Positions 18,560 through 28,700 of a stretch of DNA of 64,000 nucleotides are shown piece after piece (position 1 is the first letter of the stretch; every line of letters starts with the position of its first letter). Location of the stretch: NCBI GenBank assembly GCA_965262845.1, contig CBDHFX010000002.1:1674001-1738000 (forward strand), written 5' to 3'. The translations under genes and the position numbers were made by a program. Under the pieces are notes generated by a model. It was given only the letters and a program-made list of their open reading frames with translations. It was not told the origin of the DNA and ran no database searches. This DNA is from ECT2AJA-044 sp965262845. Lineage in GTDB: Bacteria; Bacteroidota; Bacteroidia; Flavobacteriales; ECT2AJA-044.

Positions 18560-19588
18560 TTAAAAGCTCTTTACATCAAGGGCATCCCGTAAGGCATTCC
18601 CAACCAACATAAAGCTCAGCACAAGTAACAGAATGGCTACCCCCGGAATGATGGCCAAATAGGCCTTGTCCACGATGATGTAGCTGTAGTGATCCTTAAT
18701 GATACCGCCCCAGGTAGGAATGGGAGGCTGGGCTCCGATACCCAGAAAACTGAGTCCGCTTTCTATTAAAATGGCCGAAGCGAAATTCGCTGCGGAGATC
18801 ACGATCACGGGTGACCATACATTGGGCAGGACATGCACGAACAGGGTGCGAAGCGATCGAAAACCGAGGGCTTCGGTAGCTTCCACGAATGCCTTTTCCT
18901 TCAGTGACAGCACCTGGCCGCGAACTACGCGGGCAACCTCCACCCACATCGTGAGCCCGACCGCCACAAACACCTGCCAGAACCCTTTTCCCAATGCCAA
19001 AGTAATGGCAATGACCAATAGCAGGGTGGGAATACTCCACACCACATTGATCAGCCACATGATCGCGGTATCGGTTTGACCACCGTAGAACCCAGCCAGG
19101 GCACCCAGTGTGATGCCGACGAGCAGGGAAATGAGCACGGAGATGGCTCCGACCGCCAGACTGATCCGTGCACCGAGGATCATGCGGCTGAGCAGGTCCC
19201 GCCCAAACCGATCCGTCCCCAGCAAATACGTTCGTTCAGCCAGAGCCTGTTCGGGCCGTGTTTCAAATTTGAGTTTGGATACAGGAAGTGTTCTTTCGGC
19301 ACCGAATGGGTACTCTTCAAAGGAGACCATATCATCCAGGAACCGGACGTTACGAACAGGGATCTCTCCACCGTCACGCAACTCAAGAATTGAAATGGTG
19401 AATCCCGGCTTTCGGGTCGCGAGGCCCAAATTCATATTATTGGCATGTGGGCCTGGATCCGGAGTAATTCGCGATCCCAGTACTGCGGCCAGCGCGATCA
19501 GCACGATGAGCATGGCCCCGAAGATCCCGAGGGGATTGCGCCGGAAGCGACGCCAGGTTTTCCGGATCGGTGGATCAGTTGAGGTCAT
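18560..19588 (-). CDS. ABC transporter permease, OppC/DppC type
   Basis: 342 residues, inner-membrane permease of a peptide-type importer. It has the N-terminal OppC-like motif (WRRFRRNPLGIFGAMLIVLIAL), YLLGTDRFGRDLLSRMILGAR, and the EAA loop that contacts the ATPase (FVEATEALGFRSLRTLFVHVLP). An extra segment of roughly 80 residues lies between helix 1 and the GTDRFGRD motif. Its start overlaps the end of the upstream protease gene by 14 bp. OppA, B, D and F are not in the window, so partners must be encoded elsewhere. Confidence 0.9.
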   Translation of the reverse strand: MTSTDPPIRKTWRRFRRNPLGIFGAMLIVLIALAAVLGSRITPDPGPHANNMNLGLATRKPGFTISILELRDGGEIPVRNVRFLDDMVSFEEYPFGAERTLPVSKLKFETRPEQALAERTYLLGTDRFGRDLLSRMILGARISLAVGAISVLISLLVGITLGALAGFYGGQTDTAIMWLINVVWSIPTLLLVIAITLALGKGFWQVFVAVGLTMWVEVARVVRGQVLSLKEKAFVEATEALGFRSLRTLFVHVLPNVWSPVIVISAANFASAILIESGLSFLGIGAQPPIPTWGGIIKDHYSYIIVDKAYLAIIPGVAILLLVLSFMLVGNALRDALDVKSF

Positions 19589-21632
19589 TCAGGATCATCA
19601 GGGCTTCTTCGAGCTCGATATCCCTTCCGAGATCCTCCTCGAACCGACGTGTCTTTTCGATCTGCACAGTATCACGCTCTGTTGCCACCGCAATTAATTC
19701 CCTCGCTGTGAGATCAGCCTGATACTCGCCAATCGCATCGAACTGCTTTGAGGTTTCCTCCCATTCGCTGAGCAGGGCCCTGTACTGTTCCAGATGCAGC
19801 GGAAAACGCGAAAAGGTATCTTGCTGTTCCAACCACACTGCATTTCCGAAGATCAGGCGAAAAGTTTCATTATTGCGTACGCGATTCCCGGATTGCGCCC
19901 TGATCTTTTCCATTTTCCCGCCAATATTGCCTGCCTCACGGTAGTATGCCGGGGCGACCTGGTCCCACCCTAGCGGAAACTCCAGTTCGTTCTCCCCATA
20001 TGCAAGCCGGTTGTAGGTGTTCGGCAACACAACGTCCGGGGTCACACCGAGTAGCTGGGTTGTGGTACCATTGATCCGATAAAATTTTTGTATGGTGAGT
20101 TTCAGGGCGCCCAGGGGTTTTAGTTCCACGGTACTCCCGTGCACCATGTTGTCGAATTCGAACATGTTCTGCACCGTTCCTTTTCCGAAAGTATGTGCGG
20201 CACCAATGATCACCGCCCGGTTGTAATCCTGTAGTGCGCCGGCCAAAATTTCCGAAGCACTCGCGCTAAAGGAGTTCACCAATACTGCAAGCGGCCCGTC
20301 ATACACCACACCGGCTTCCTCATCATTCAGGACCACCGGCGACTGCCCCCTGGATTTTACCTGCACGACCGGACCCTGATCAATGAATAATCCGGCAATA
20401 TCGATCGCACCCTGCAAACTTCCGCCTCCATTGTTTCGAAGGTCAAGTACGATCCCCTCCACTCCTTCTTTGCGGAGCCTGATGAGTTCCCGCTTCACAT
20501 CCTCCCCGCAGTCGCGTCCGCCCCCGTCAAAGCTCAGATAGAACTTTGGCAGGCGGATGTACCCATACCTTTTACCGTCTTTTTCGATCACCGCGGGGCG
20601 TGCATACGTCTCTTCCAACACCACTATATCGCGAATGATCGCGATTTCCCTGATGGTTCCATTGAGCTTGCGAATGGTGAGTCGCACCTCGGTTCCCTTT
20701 TTACCGCGGATCAGCTGCACCACATCTTCAATGCGCATATCCACCACATCCACAGCTTCCTCATCGGCTTGTGCGACTTTGAGGATCTGATCGCCCACCT
20801 TGAGTTCGCCCTGCCGCCAGGATGCGCTGCCGGAAACAATGCGGGTAACCTCCACAATCCCGTCCTTGCTTATGAGCTGAGCACCGATCCCCTCAAGCTG
20901 ACCTGACATCTGGATCTCGAATGTATTCTGATCGTACGGCGGAAAATAGACCGTATGTGGATCAAACATCGCCGTGATGGAATTGATGTACACCGAATGC
21001 CAATCCCTCCGTTCCATTTCATCCATCCGACCGAACCAGTCGTCATGGCTCTTCAGCACCATTCCCCGCGCCTTCTCCTCCATCTCCTCAATGGACAGGC
21101 TATCTCCTTCCCGATCAAGTTTCTCATCCACTCGCAAGAGTGTGCGGTATTTGAGGTACCGGCGCCAATATTCGCGCAACTGATTGCGATCTGAGGCATA
21201 GGGTAGTTCACCGGGATCCGTTTGCATGTATTCCTCCACCGTAAAATCGAAAGGTTCCTTCAGGATCTCGCGGTAGTATTCCCTGGCCTGACCGATCCGC
21301 ATGATCAGTGTCTCGCTGGTTCTGTTGAAGAAGGTATGATCGGATCGCAGCACCTGATCGTCGAGCTGATCGCGATAGCTTTCCCAGCCCTCTATATCGG
21401 AGGCAAGGAAAAAGCGCTTGCCCGGGTCCAGCGATTCAAGGTAATAGGTGAACATGCGGTTGCTGAAGGCATCGTTGAACGCCTGCGGCGCGAAATGTGC
21501 CCGCTGTAACCCGGAAGTCACCAGCTGAACGATCAGCTCTTCCTTCTCCGTTTCAGAAAAACAATAAAAACTATAGCCTGTCCCAACGCTTAGGACAAGG
21601 GCACCCAGGACAATGATCCATTTCTTTTTCAT
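19575..21632 (-). CDS. prc: Tail-specific (carboxy-terminal processing) protease, S41 family
   Basis: 685 residues from the ATG at 21632; the longer frame starts with an improbable basic stretch before the signal sequence. Domains: signal/anchor, long N-terminal helical Tsp domain, a PDZ domain (GIGAQLISKDGIVEVTRIV to roughly VRLTIRKLNG), then the S41 protease core with Ser in NSFSASASEILAG and Lys in HTFGKGTVQ (Ser-Lys dyad), plus a C-terminal extension. It degrades or trims periplasmic proteins marked by their C-termini. It shares a 14-bp overlap with the permease gene downstream. Confidence 0.95.
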   Translation of the reverse strand: MKKKWIIVLGALVLSVGTGYSFYCFSETEKEELIVQLVTSGLQRAHFAPQAFNDAFSNRMFTYYLESLDPGKRFFLASDIEGWESYRDQLDDQVLRSDHTFFNRTSETLIMRIGQAREYYREILKEPFDFTVEEYMQTDPGELPYASDRNQLREYWRRYLKYRTLLRVDEKLDREGDSLSIEEMEEKARGMVLKSHDDWFGRMDEMERRDWHSVYINSITAMFDPHTVYFPPYDQNTFEIQMSGQLEGIGAQLISKDGIVEVTRIVSGSASWRQGELKVGDQILKVAQADEEAVDVVDMRIEDVVQLIRGKKGTEVRLTIRKLNGTIREIAIIRDIVVLEETYARPAVIEKDGKRYGYIRLPKFYLSFDGGGRDCGEDVKRELIRLRKEGVEGIVLDLRNNGGGSLQGAIDIAGLFIDQGPVVQVKSRGQSPVVLNDEEAGVVYDGPLAVLVNSFSASASEILAGALQDYNRAVIIGAAHTFGKGTVQNMFEFDNMVHGSTVELKPLGALKLTIQKFYRINGTTTQLLGVTPDVVLPNTYNRLAYGENELEFPLGWDQVAPAYYREAGNIGGKMEKIRAQSGNRVRNNETFRLIFGNAVWLEQQDTFSRFPLHLEQYRALLSEWEETSKQFDAIGEYQADLTARELIAVATERDTVQIEKTRRFEEDLGRDIELEEALMILNDLN

Positions 21633-21672
21633 ACCCAAAGGTGCTATTTTTCGTTGACATCCCCTCCCCCTT

Positions 21673-21703
21673 TTTGCGGAGCACATAGAGAATGGTACTT
21701 TTG
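21673..21703 (+). promoter_or_regulatory. Bacteroidota promoter of the MscS-family gene
   Basis: TTTG at 21673-21676 and TACTTTTG at 21696-21703, spaced by 19 bp, match the -33/-7 consensus of the Bacteroidota primary sigma factor very well. The ATG follows 20 bp after the -7 box. Confidence 0.6.
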
Positions 21704-21722
21704 CTCTCCATAACTGCAGGCT

Positions 21723-23006
21723 ATGTTACAGGGTCTTTCAGATAACTGGAGCGAAGAGTATGCACCCGATCATTGGATGCGCACTTTGCTTGAGCACTAC
21801 GGTGTCCGCGAAGACGTGATCGCCTATGTCGGTCTCGGGATTGATCTGGTCATTTTAGTGATCCTGGCCTGGATCGCCAGCCACCTTGCCAAAAACGTCA
21901 TTCTGCGTTTGGTTGCGGCCTATGTGAAACGATCTGCGAACGAATGGGACAACCTCCTGCTGGAACGAAAAGTGCTCAACAATCTTGCCCATTTAGCTCC
22001 GGCATGGGTTGTATACCAACTTTTCCCGCTGCTTTTCAAGGATTTCGGAGGCTTAACCAACCTGGTTATGCGCGGTACCGAGCTCTATGCCGTGGTCGTG
22101 GTGATCATGGTGGCTAACAGTTTTCTGAACGCCGTGCGCGATATCCTCTTCCAAACAGAACGATTCAAAGACAAGCCGATCGGCAGCTACATTCAACTCG
22201 CCAGGATCATCATATACTTCATCGGCGGGGTCTGCCTGATATCCCTGCTCATGGGCATTAAGCCACTCACCATATTGGCGGGAATGGGAGCGGCCACGGC
22301 CGTTTTGCTATTGGTCTTCCGCGATATGATCCTCGGTCTGGTCGCCTCGGTCACCCTCTCGGCGAACGATATGGTGCGCATTGGCGACTGGGTAAGTTTT
22401 GAAAAGTATGGAGCCGACGGAAACGTAACGGAGATCTCCCTCACCACCGTAAAGGTGCAGAACTGGGATGCCACCATTACTACCGTGCCCACCTACGCCT
22501 TTATGAGCGATGCCTTTAAGAACTGGCGTAACATGCAGTCGCTCGGTGTCCGGCGCATCAAGCGCTCACTGCATCTCAAAATGAGTACCGTCAGGCTGGT
22601 CACGCCTGAAATGCTCGAACGCTACAGGAAGATCGGGCTGGTGCAGGGTTTTATTGATGATCGTCAGGCCAGGATCGAGAATTTTAACAAGGAACACGGG
22701 GTCGACAGATCAACGCAGATCAATGGCCGCAACATGACCAATATCGGTCTGTTCCGTCACTATGCCCAGGAATACATCGCGCGCAACCCAAACATCTCCA
22801 GAGATCAGACCCTGATGGTGCGTCAGCTTGCCCCCACTGAATTCGGGATCCCGCTCGAGATCTACTGCTTCAGTAATGACACCCGCTGGACCTACTACGA
22901 AGGCATCCAGGCCGACATCATGGACCATCTGATGGCCGCCACTGCCTATTTTGATCTGGAGATCTTCGAGAGCCCCACCGGTGACTTCAGCAAATCCGGC
23001 AAATAA
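21723..23006 (+). CDS. Mechanosensitive ion channel, MscS family (YbdG/MscM-like)
   Basis: 427 residues with about five membrane helices. The pore-lining helix region (MGAATAVLLLVFRDMILGLVAS) is followed by the MscS beta domain (NDMVRIGDWVSFEKYGADGNVTEISLTTVKVQNWD) and a long cytoplasmic C-terminal region with ~60 extra residues as in YbdG. It would release solutes on hypo-osmotic shock. It is transcribed divergently from the protease gene. Confidence 0.9.
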   Translation: MLQGLSDNWSEEYAPDHWMRTLLEHYGVREDVIAYVGLGIDLVILVILAWIASHLAKNVILRLVAAYVKRSANEWDNLLLERKVLNNLAHLAPAWVVYQLFPLLFKDFGGLTNLVMRGTELYAVVVVIMVANSFLNAVRDILFQTERFKDKPIGSYIQLARIIIYFIGGVCLISLLMGIKPLTILAGMGAATAVLLLVFRDMILGLVASVTLSANDMVRIGDWVSFEKYGADGNVTEISLTTVKVQNWDATITTVPTYAFMSDAFKNWRNMQSLGVRRIKRSLHLKMSTVRLVTPEMLERYRKIGLVQGFIDDRQARIENFNKEHGVDRSTQINGRNMTNIGLFRHYAQEYIARNPNISRDQTLMVRQLAPTEFGIPLEIYCFSNDTRWTYYEGIQADIMDHLMAATAYFDLEIFESPTGDFSKSGK

Positions 23007-23098
23007 GGAAGTCGGCCATTTTTACGCTAATAGCCTACCTTTACAGGTGTGAAGGCGACTTTGCGCATAAGTGAGGAAACATGAGGTAAATCAAGGGA

Positions 23099-23605
23099 GT
23101 GGCTGAGAAGATCATTTTAGGGATCGATCCGGGAACGCACGTGTTGGGATGGGGCGTTATTGAGTGTCACGGAAAAAAAATGCGTTACCTCGACATGGGG
23201 GTATATCGGATGCACTACAAAACCGGAGATCACTTTTATCGGCTGCACTCGGTGTACAAGCATATGACAGAGCTGATCGGGCAGGTGCAACCAGATGAAA
23301 TGGCGGTGGAATCGCCCTACTTCGGAAAGAATGTACAGTCCATGCTGAAACTCGGGCGTGCGCAGGGGGTCATTATGGCGACCTCGTTCCAGTTCCGGAT
23401 CCCGGTATTCGAATATTCGCCCCGGCGCATTAAACAGGCTATTACAGGCCGGGGGGGCTCCAGCAAGGAACAGGTGGCCCAAATGTTGCAAAGCCTGCTG
23501 AACATCAAGCAGATCGCCACTCCGTTAGATGCCACGGACGGGCTTGCGGCGGCAGTGTGTCATCAGTTCTCCAGTTCCCACCCCTTTGCAAAGGGAAGGG
23601 CTTAA
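23099..23605 (+). CDS. ruvC: Holliday junction endonuclease RuvC
   Basis: Resolves four-way junctions in recombination and repair; 168 residues. All four catalytic acids are present: Asp10 (GIDPGTHVLGWG), Glu71 (AVESPYFGKN), Asp144 and Asp147 (PLDATDGLAAAVCH). The start is GTG at 23099; no ATG lies between it and the essential Asp10. ruvA and ruvB are not in the window, as is common in Bacteroidota. Confidence 0.95.
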   Translation: MAEKIILGIDPGTHVLGWGVIECHGKKMRYLDMGVYRMHYKTGDHFYRLHSVYKHMTELIGQVQPDEMAVESPYFGKNVQSMLKLGRAQGVIMATSFQFRIPVFEYSPRRIKQAITGRGGSSKEQVAQMLQSLLNIKQIATPLDATDGLAAAVCHQFSSSHPFAKGRA

Positions 23606-23633
23606 AAGCCGGGGTGATCTTCTCAGGAAGGAT

Positions 23634-24038
23634 TCAGCTCATTTCGGCCAGAGCAGTGGCGATCTCCTCTGCTGTTTTCCGCATCACTTCAGTGGGGAAT
23701 TCCTTTTTCGGTGAGGAGAAATTGATGTCTCCTACATCATTGATCGGGATCAGGTGAATATGGGCGTGGGGGACCTCAAGTCCGACAACCGCCACTCCAA
23801 CCCGGTCACATGGGATTACCCGGGCGATGCCTTTTGCAACGCGCTGGGCAAACGCCCACAGATCCTTATGAGCCTGCGGCTCGATGTCGAATAAGTAGTC
23901 CGTTTCCTCTTTCGGGATCACCAAAACATGTCCCCGTGCCAGCGGCTGAATATCTAAAAAGGCCAAATGACGCGCATCTTCCGCTACCTTGTAGCATGGA
24001 ATGTCGCCCCTGACAATTCGCGTAAAGACCGATGCCAT
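23634..24038 (-). CDS. HIT-family nucleotide hydrolase (HINT-like)
   Basis: 134 residues. The histidine triad HAHIHLIPI has catalytic-site His at 91, 93 and 95, and the N-terminal CYKVAEDARHLAFLDIQPLARGHVLVIPK is typical of the HINT branch. These enzymes hydrolyse purine nucleoside phosphoramidates or AMP adducts. The ATG overlaps the greA stop by one base, so the two genes are translated from one message. Confidence 0.92.
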   Translation of the reverse strand: MASVFTRIVRGDIPCYKVAEDARHLAFLDIQPLARGHVLVIPKEETDYLFDIEPQAHKDLWAFAQRVAKGIARVIPCDRVGVAVVGLEVPHAHIHLIPINDVGDINFSSPKKEFPTEVMRKTAEEIATALAEMS

Positions 24039-24514
24039 TATTCACGATTGATTTCGAGGATCTCAAATTCCATCTCTCCTGCAGGCACCCGGATCCTTGC
24101 CGTGTCACCAACCGACTTACCCAAAAGGCCTTTTCCGATCGGGCTATTCACCGATATGCGGCCTGTTTTCAGGTCAGCTTCTGTTTCAGACACCAGCGTA
24201 TACTCCATCCTGGCTCCGTTATGCTTATTCCTAAGGGTAACGGTCGACAGGATCAGGGCCCTTGAGGTATCCATTTGCCCCTCGTCTACCAAACGGGCAT
24301 TTGCGATCAGCTCCTTCATCCTGGAAATCCTCAGTTCCAGGAGGCCCTGGGCTTCCTTGGCAGCATCATACTCTGCATTTTCCGACAGATCTCCCTTATC
24401 CCGTGCCTCTGCGATCTGTTGCGATATCTTCGGGCGTTCGGTATACTCCAGCTGCTCAAGCTCCCTCTTCAGCTTTTTTAGTCCTTCCGGGGTATAGTAT
24501 GATCGTTTCGACAT
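24038..24514 (-). CDS. greA: Transcription elongation factor GreA
   Basis: Stimulates cleavage of backtracked RNA by RNA polymerase; 158 residues. The N-terminal coiled coil (YYTPEGLKKLKRELEQLEYTERPKISQQIAEAR, with the acidic tip near DKGDLSENAEYDAAKEAQ) and the C-terminal FKBP-like domain ending in SPIGKGLLGKSVGDTARIRVPAGEMEFEILEI are complete. It is followed directly by the HIT gene. Confidence 0.97.
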   Translation of the reverse strand: MSKRSYYTPEGLKKLKRELEQLEYTERPKISQQIAEARDKGDLSENAEYDAAKEAQGLLELRISRMKELIANARLVDEGQMDTSRALILSTVTLRNKHNGARMEYTLVSETEADLKTGRISVNSPIGKGLLGKSVGDTARIRVPAGEMEFEILEINRE

Positions 24515-24595
24515 ATATAAACATTTGGATTTAGCTCCCTAAACCAAAAGAAGACCGTTTTCGCCGGTCTCCTCTGCTAGCCATGCAATATACAA

Positions 24596-24628
24596 TAAAA
24601 AAAGGTGCCTTATTTTCAAGGCACCTCG
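24596..24628 (-). terminator. Rho-independent terminator after the PorV/PorQ-like gene
   Basis: On the minus strand a perfect 9-bp stem (AGGTGCCTT at 24603-24611 with AAGGCACCT at 24618-24626) is followed by a run of T residues. It lies just past the stop at 24650. A second, weaker hairpin (AGACCG/CGGTCT, 24551-24569) follows before greA. Confidence 0.8.
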
Positions 24629-24649
24629 CAATTAGCCTTATTGTTATCC

Positions 24650-25699
24650 CTACAGCGTTATTTTGGCACCAAATGTGTTGAATCCCCCAAAATCCCTCGT
24701 GTGGCGGTAGGCATAATCCAGGCCAAAGATGGTTCCGCTTTCGCCCAATGGTACCTCAAAGCTCAGTCCTCCGTTGAACCCGGAGAAGGTTGTTTGAGAT
24801 CCGGCAGCATCGAAATTTCCATTCTCGCTCACATACCCGGCACGCAGCATAACCCATTCCTTGTAGCTATATTCCAGGCCTAAGCCAATTTGATCACGCG
24901 TAAAGGAGTTTGACGTAAAGTTTGCAGCAACGGTCAGGCGGTTTTCCGGGAACAGGAAATCGTACGTACCTCCAATGTTCAGCAATGAAGGCAATTCGAA
25001 AGGGTTTGAACGCTGCTCCACTGTCGCCTTGTAATTACCGAATAGTGTCGGAAGGCTCAAAGACAGGCCATCGCCCTGGAATCTCATGGCTGGTCCAACG
25101 TTCTTCAATGCGATCCCAAACTGAATGTTGTCTTTCTCTCCGGTTACGTATTGGATACCGGCGTCAAAACAAACACCCAGGGCACTGAGGTCGGGAATAC
25201 TGTGGTTGATAAATTTCAAGGTCACGCCTCCATAGATGTTCTCGGTAAACTTTTTGGCGTAGGAGACGCTCAGGTTCAGGCAGGTAACGCTGTACGTACC
25301 CAATCCTCCATCCGGCAGTTCGGTCGTGGTGATTTCAATGTCGCCGGAATTCATGGACATGAGGGTCACGCTTAACGCACCGGTCTCACCCACTCTCTGG
25401 GTAAAACCGAATGCATTGACGTCAATATCGGCATCTCCTAGCCAGTTGGTGTGCGAGAAGATCAATTCGGTACGCTCAGTGAAAGCCGTTCCGGCTACAT
25501 TGAGAAATACGGACTCCAATCCCCGGGCTCCGGCTGTGTTCACACCACCCCAGCCTGATGAACGGGCCCAGGGGTTGATCAACAACTCGCTGGCTCCCGC
25601 AGAACCCGCACGCTGTTCATTACCTGCATGTCCGTAAAACGGCGTTAAAAAAAGCGCCGAAACGATCGCTGGTAACACTATCTGTAGATATCCTTTCAT
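24650..25699 (-). CDS. PorV/PorQ-family outer membrane beta-barrel protein
   Basis: 349 residues from the ATG at 25699; the longer frame begins before the signal peptide MKGYLQIVLPAIVSALF. After the leader, the sequence alternates in beta-barrel fashion, with the family pattern ASELLINPWARSSGWGGVNTAGARGLESVFLNVAG near the mature N-terminus and an aromatic C-terminal strand (FGAKITL). In T9SS, PorV shuttles cargo from the translocon to the attachment complex. Its cargo may be the large secreted protein encoded directly upstream; this is inference from gene order. Confidence 0.82.
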   Translation of the reverse strand: MKGYLQIVLPAIVSALFLTPFYGHAGNEQRAGSAGASELLINPWARSSGWGGVNTAGARGLESVFLNVAGTAFTERTELIFSHTNWLGDADIDVNAFGFTQRVGETGALSVTLMSMNSGDIEITTTELPDGGLGTYSVTCLNLSVSYAKKFTENIYGGVTLKFINHSIPDLSALGVCFDAGIQYVTGEKDNIQFGIALKNVGPAMRFQGDGLSLSLPTLFGNYKATVEQRSNPFELPSLLNIGGTYDFLFPENRLTVAANFTSNSFTRDQIGLGLEYSYKEWVMLRAGYVSENGNFDAAGSQTTFSGFNGGLSFEVPLGESGTIFGLDYAYRHTRDFGGFNTFGAKITL

Positions 25700-25734
25700 A
25701 ATTATTGGTTTCAAGATCCAGGGTTTGGAATGCA

Positions 25735-28700
25735 CTAAAATGAATCAAGGTCAACCGGACGCATTGCTCCGAACCATTTCACGAAGGTTTCTCCGATACC
25801 CTCTGCCTTAACATAGATCACATACATACCACTTGCGATCGGAATGGCATTCGTATTGGTCAGATCCCATTCAATGTAGGTGCTTGGGTTGTCCTTATTA
25901 AATCGACGTACCAGAGTTCCGCTCGTCGTATAGATCGAAACCACACAGCGCGGAGGAAGATTGGTGATCTTCACCCTGTTGTCCAGCTGATTGGTTTCAT
26001 ACGCTGAGTAAGCGTAATACGGGTTTGGTACTACGCGTACGATACTCAGGGCATTTTCAGCTGTTTCATTATCATTCGTGATCGTAGCGATATCATCCAG
26101 GTTAAACTCATACACCGGATCTCCATTGTTACTGCCATCAATCTCAAAGTTGTCATACCCTTTACTGACGCGCAATTTAATGGTTACATCTGTAGAGAGC
26201 AACGTTTCACCCTCGCGCAACAGCGGTATGGATACCCACGTACAGGCAGCAAACAAATAACGTTTATTGAAGTTTGTCGGGTCATTCAGGGCATCGAAAT
26301 ACGGGCTCATTGTTTCATCGTCGCCCATGTATGGTGCCAGTTCATTCAGGTGTTCAGCCCCCATGATGTAGAGGAAGTGCTTACCTCCCAGGGAAAACTG
26401 ATCCAATTCGTTCACTATCGTAGAAGTCGGGTTAAACATCATGTCGTTCCCATTTTCTCCGGTTTGCCAGCTATCCTCAGCGAACATAATATTCAGCCGG
26501 ATCCCGCGCTCCAGGTCAATGGCATAACCCGGAAACCAACTCCATCCGGTACCGGTTCCATCCGGATTACCTTCCTTATCAACTGAAGGTGCGGCACGTA
26601 AGTTTAACTTCTGCACCCCGCCCTCGGCCAAAGTGTCATTCTCCTGAGCTTCCAATACCGGAACCCGCGTCCACCTGGACTTATCATTGGTCAATACGAT
26701 ATCTACACTATTTATGTTCCTCAGGTTAGAGAGCGATTTAAATGTTGACCAGGCCGGGCCGCTTCCAAAGGGTGTGCTTCCATTGACGACATCTCCGCTA
26801 CAGAGTCTGTATGGTGCCCACGTTCCACCCAGAACGCCTTCATATACCTCATCGTCATCTCCGTTTTCATCCAGATAGTTCCCTGTGGTATTCGTTCCCG
26901 AGCGAATCCAGTTGAGCGGGAGATTAACATCAAGATCAGTGAGTCCGCTGAGCCACGGGTTGTTATCATCTTCAAAGATCATCTCCGCACTCAGGAACCC
27001 ATTCCCGTTGAACTCATCATCACCCGGATTATCGGCATCAACGGCACTGATGCTCATTCCCCAGAACTCACCCTCACTGTTGACCAGTAGTTGCTCCTTT
27101 TCCACCTCAATCGTACGGCCCGAATAGATGGTATCCCCCTGATTTCCACCCGGTAAACGAACGATGTACCAGGTAGCAGAAGCATCTGATCCATCAAACA
27201 CAATGCGGTAATCACCTGCCGGAACATTCAATGGATCCACCACCTTGATCTTAACCGGACCCTGACCGTTTTCATAGGTCGGGTTATCCATCGTATAGTT
27301 CATCAGGATCTCATCTACTGACTCAACCTTCAGGTTAAGAACGTTACCACAGTTACCCGTTCCCTCGATACGGGTCAGTTCCGGTCCATCACCGTACTCC
27401 GCCTGTTGAATTGTTCCTGATGCCTCAGGTGAAGTAATATGTGGTATGCCGACATAGGTCCTGATATTCCGGCGACCCGCCTTGTACGGACGGGTCTGGC
27501 CATTCAGGGCATTCGGATCGGTGGGGTTGTAGGGGCTGAACTCATTATAGCCGTAGGCGATTACCGTGTAGTAATATGGCTTGTGGTTCACCAAAACAGG
27601 ATCTCCGGTTGCAAAGGCATCCTCCGTCATCAGGAAGGAGTACCGCGTTCCCTCGTCTGCCGCACCCAGGGTCATTTCCTGAGGTACAGGAACACCTATA
27701 GATGGATCCGTTTCGTAGTTGATCAAGGTCGTTATGCCATTCTCCAGATCGCATTGCGCAACCATCCGCGCCAAATCAGGATTGTAGATATCGGTAACCG
27801 AAACGGTAGCATCCTTCAATTGGAAAATTTGGTAGCCTTCGAAATTATACGTATTGTCCAGACCATCTCCAATGATCAGTGGATCTAATTCGTCGTACCC
27901 CTCATCGTAGTTGTTTGATGATTCCTTGTTGGACAGCATCAGAACGAGTTTTCGGTCCAATTCCTGAATATCCACATCCGGAGCATCCGGTCCATCAAGT
28001 ATCCTGAAACAGTTGTCGAACACCGCCTGCGCCTTATCGTCTGCAACACGCATCAGTTCAACAGATTCCAGGCGGCCTCCCGAAGTAGCGCGCGCCCAAA
28101 CAACTCCGGTCGTGATATAGTTCACAGCACCGGGCTGCAAGGTAAACGGTCCGGCAGACTGCAGGAACCGACGGTCGAACGGAACGTTACCGGCAGTTAC
28201 TTCCGACCACTCCTCCCCCGGAAATGCAGGATCCGTATCGCCTGGGAACATAAAGTTCGTTGGTGGGCCTGGCCCACCCGTAGGTGCGTGGCCATTACCA
28301 CCATTACGAACGATGTCGGTCCCATCTTTCCATTTACCTATCAGGTAGTTGTAGTAGTGGCTGGCCTGCTCAGGGTTACCTCTAAAAGTGAAGTCGTTTT
28401 CATAATAAACGAACTTGCTCATGATGATCTGCTCACCTTCCTCATCAATCGTCCCATCACGGTCATTGTCGATCCCATCGGCCGAATCCGCCAAAGGCCC
28501 CCGAAAGAAGTCAACCCCGATAGCAGGCGGGTTTAAACCGTATCCGGTTGCACCCTGATCATCTTCATCACCATTATAGCAATATCCCAATCCACGGCCA
28601 ACGTCACATCCTACGTAGTCGTCATCGTACAGCCCCAAATCCGGGTCAACCCACTGGCCGAAATACGTATCTCCCAACACAAATGATGACCGGTTTATGA

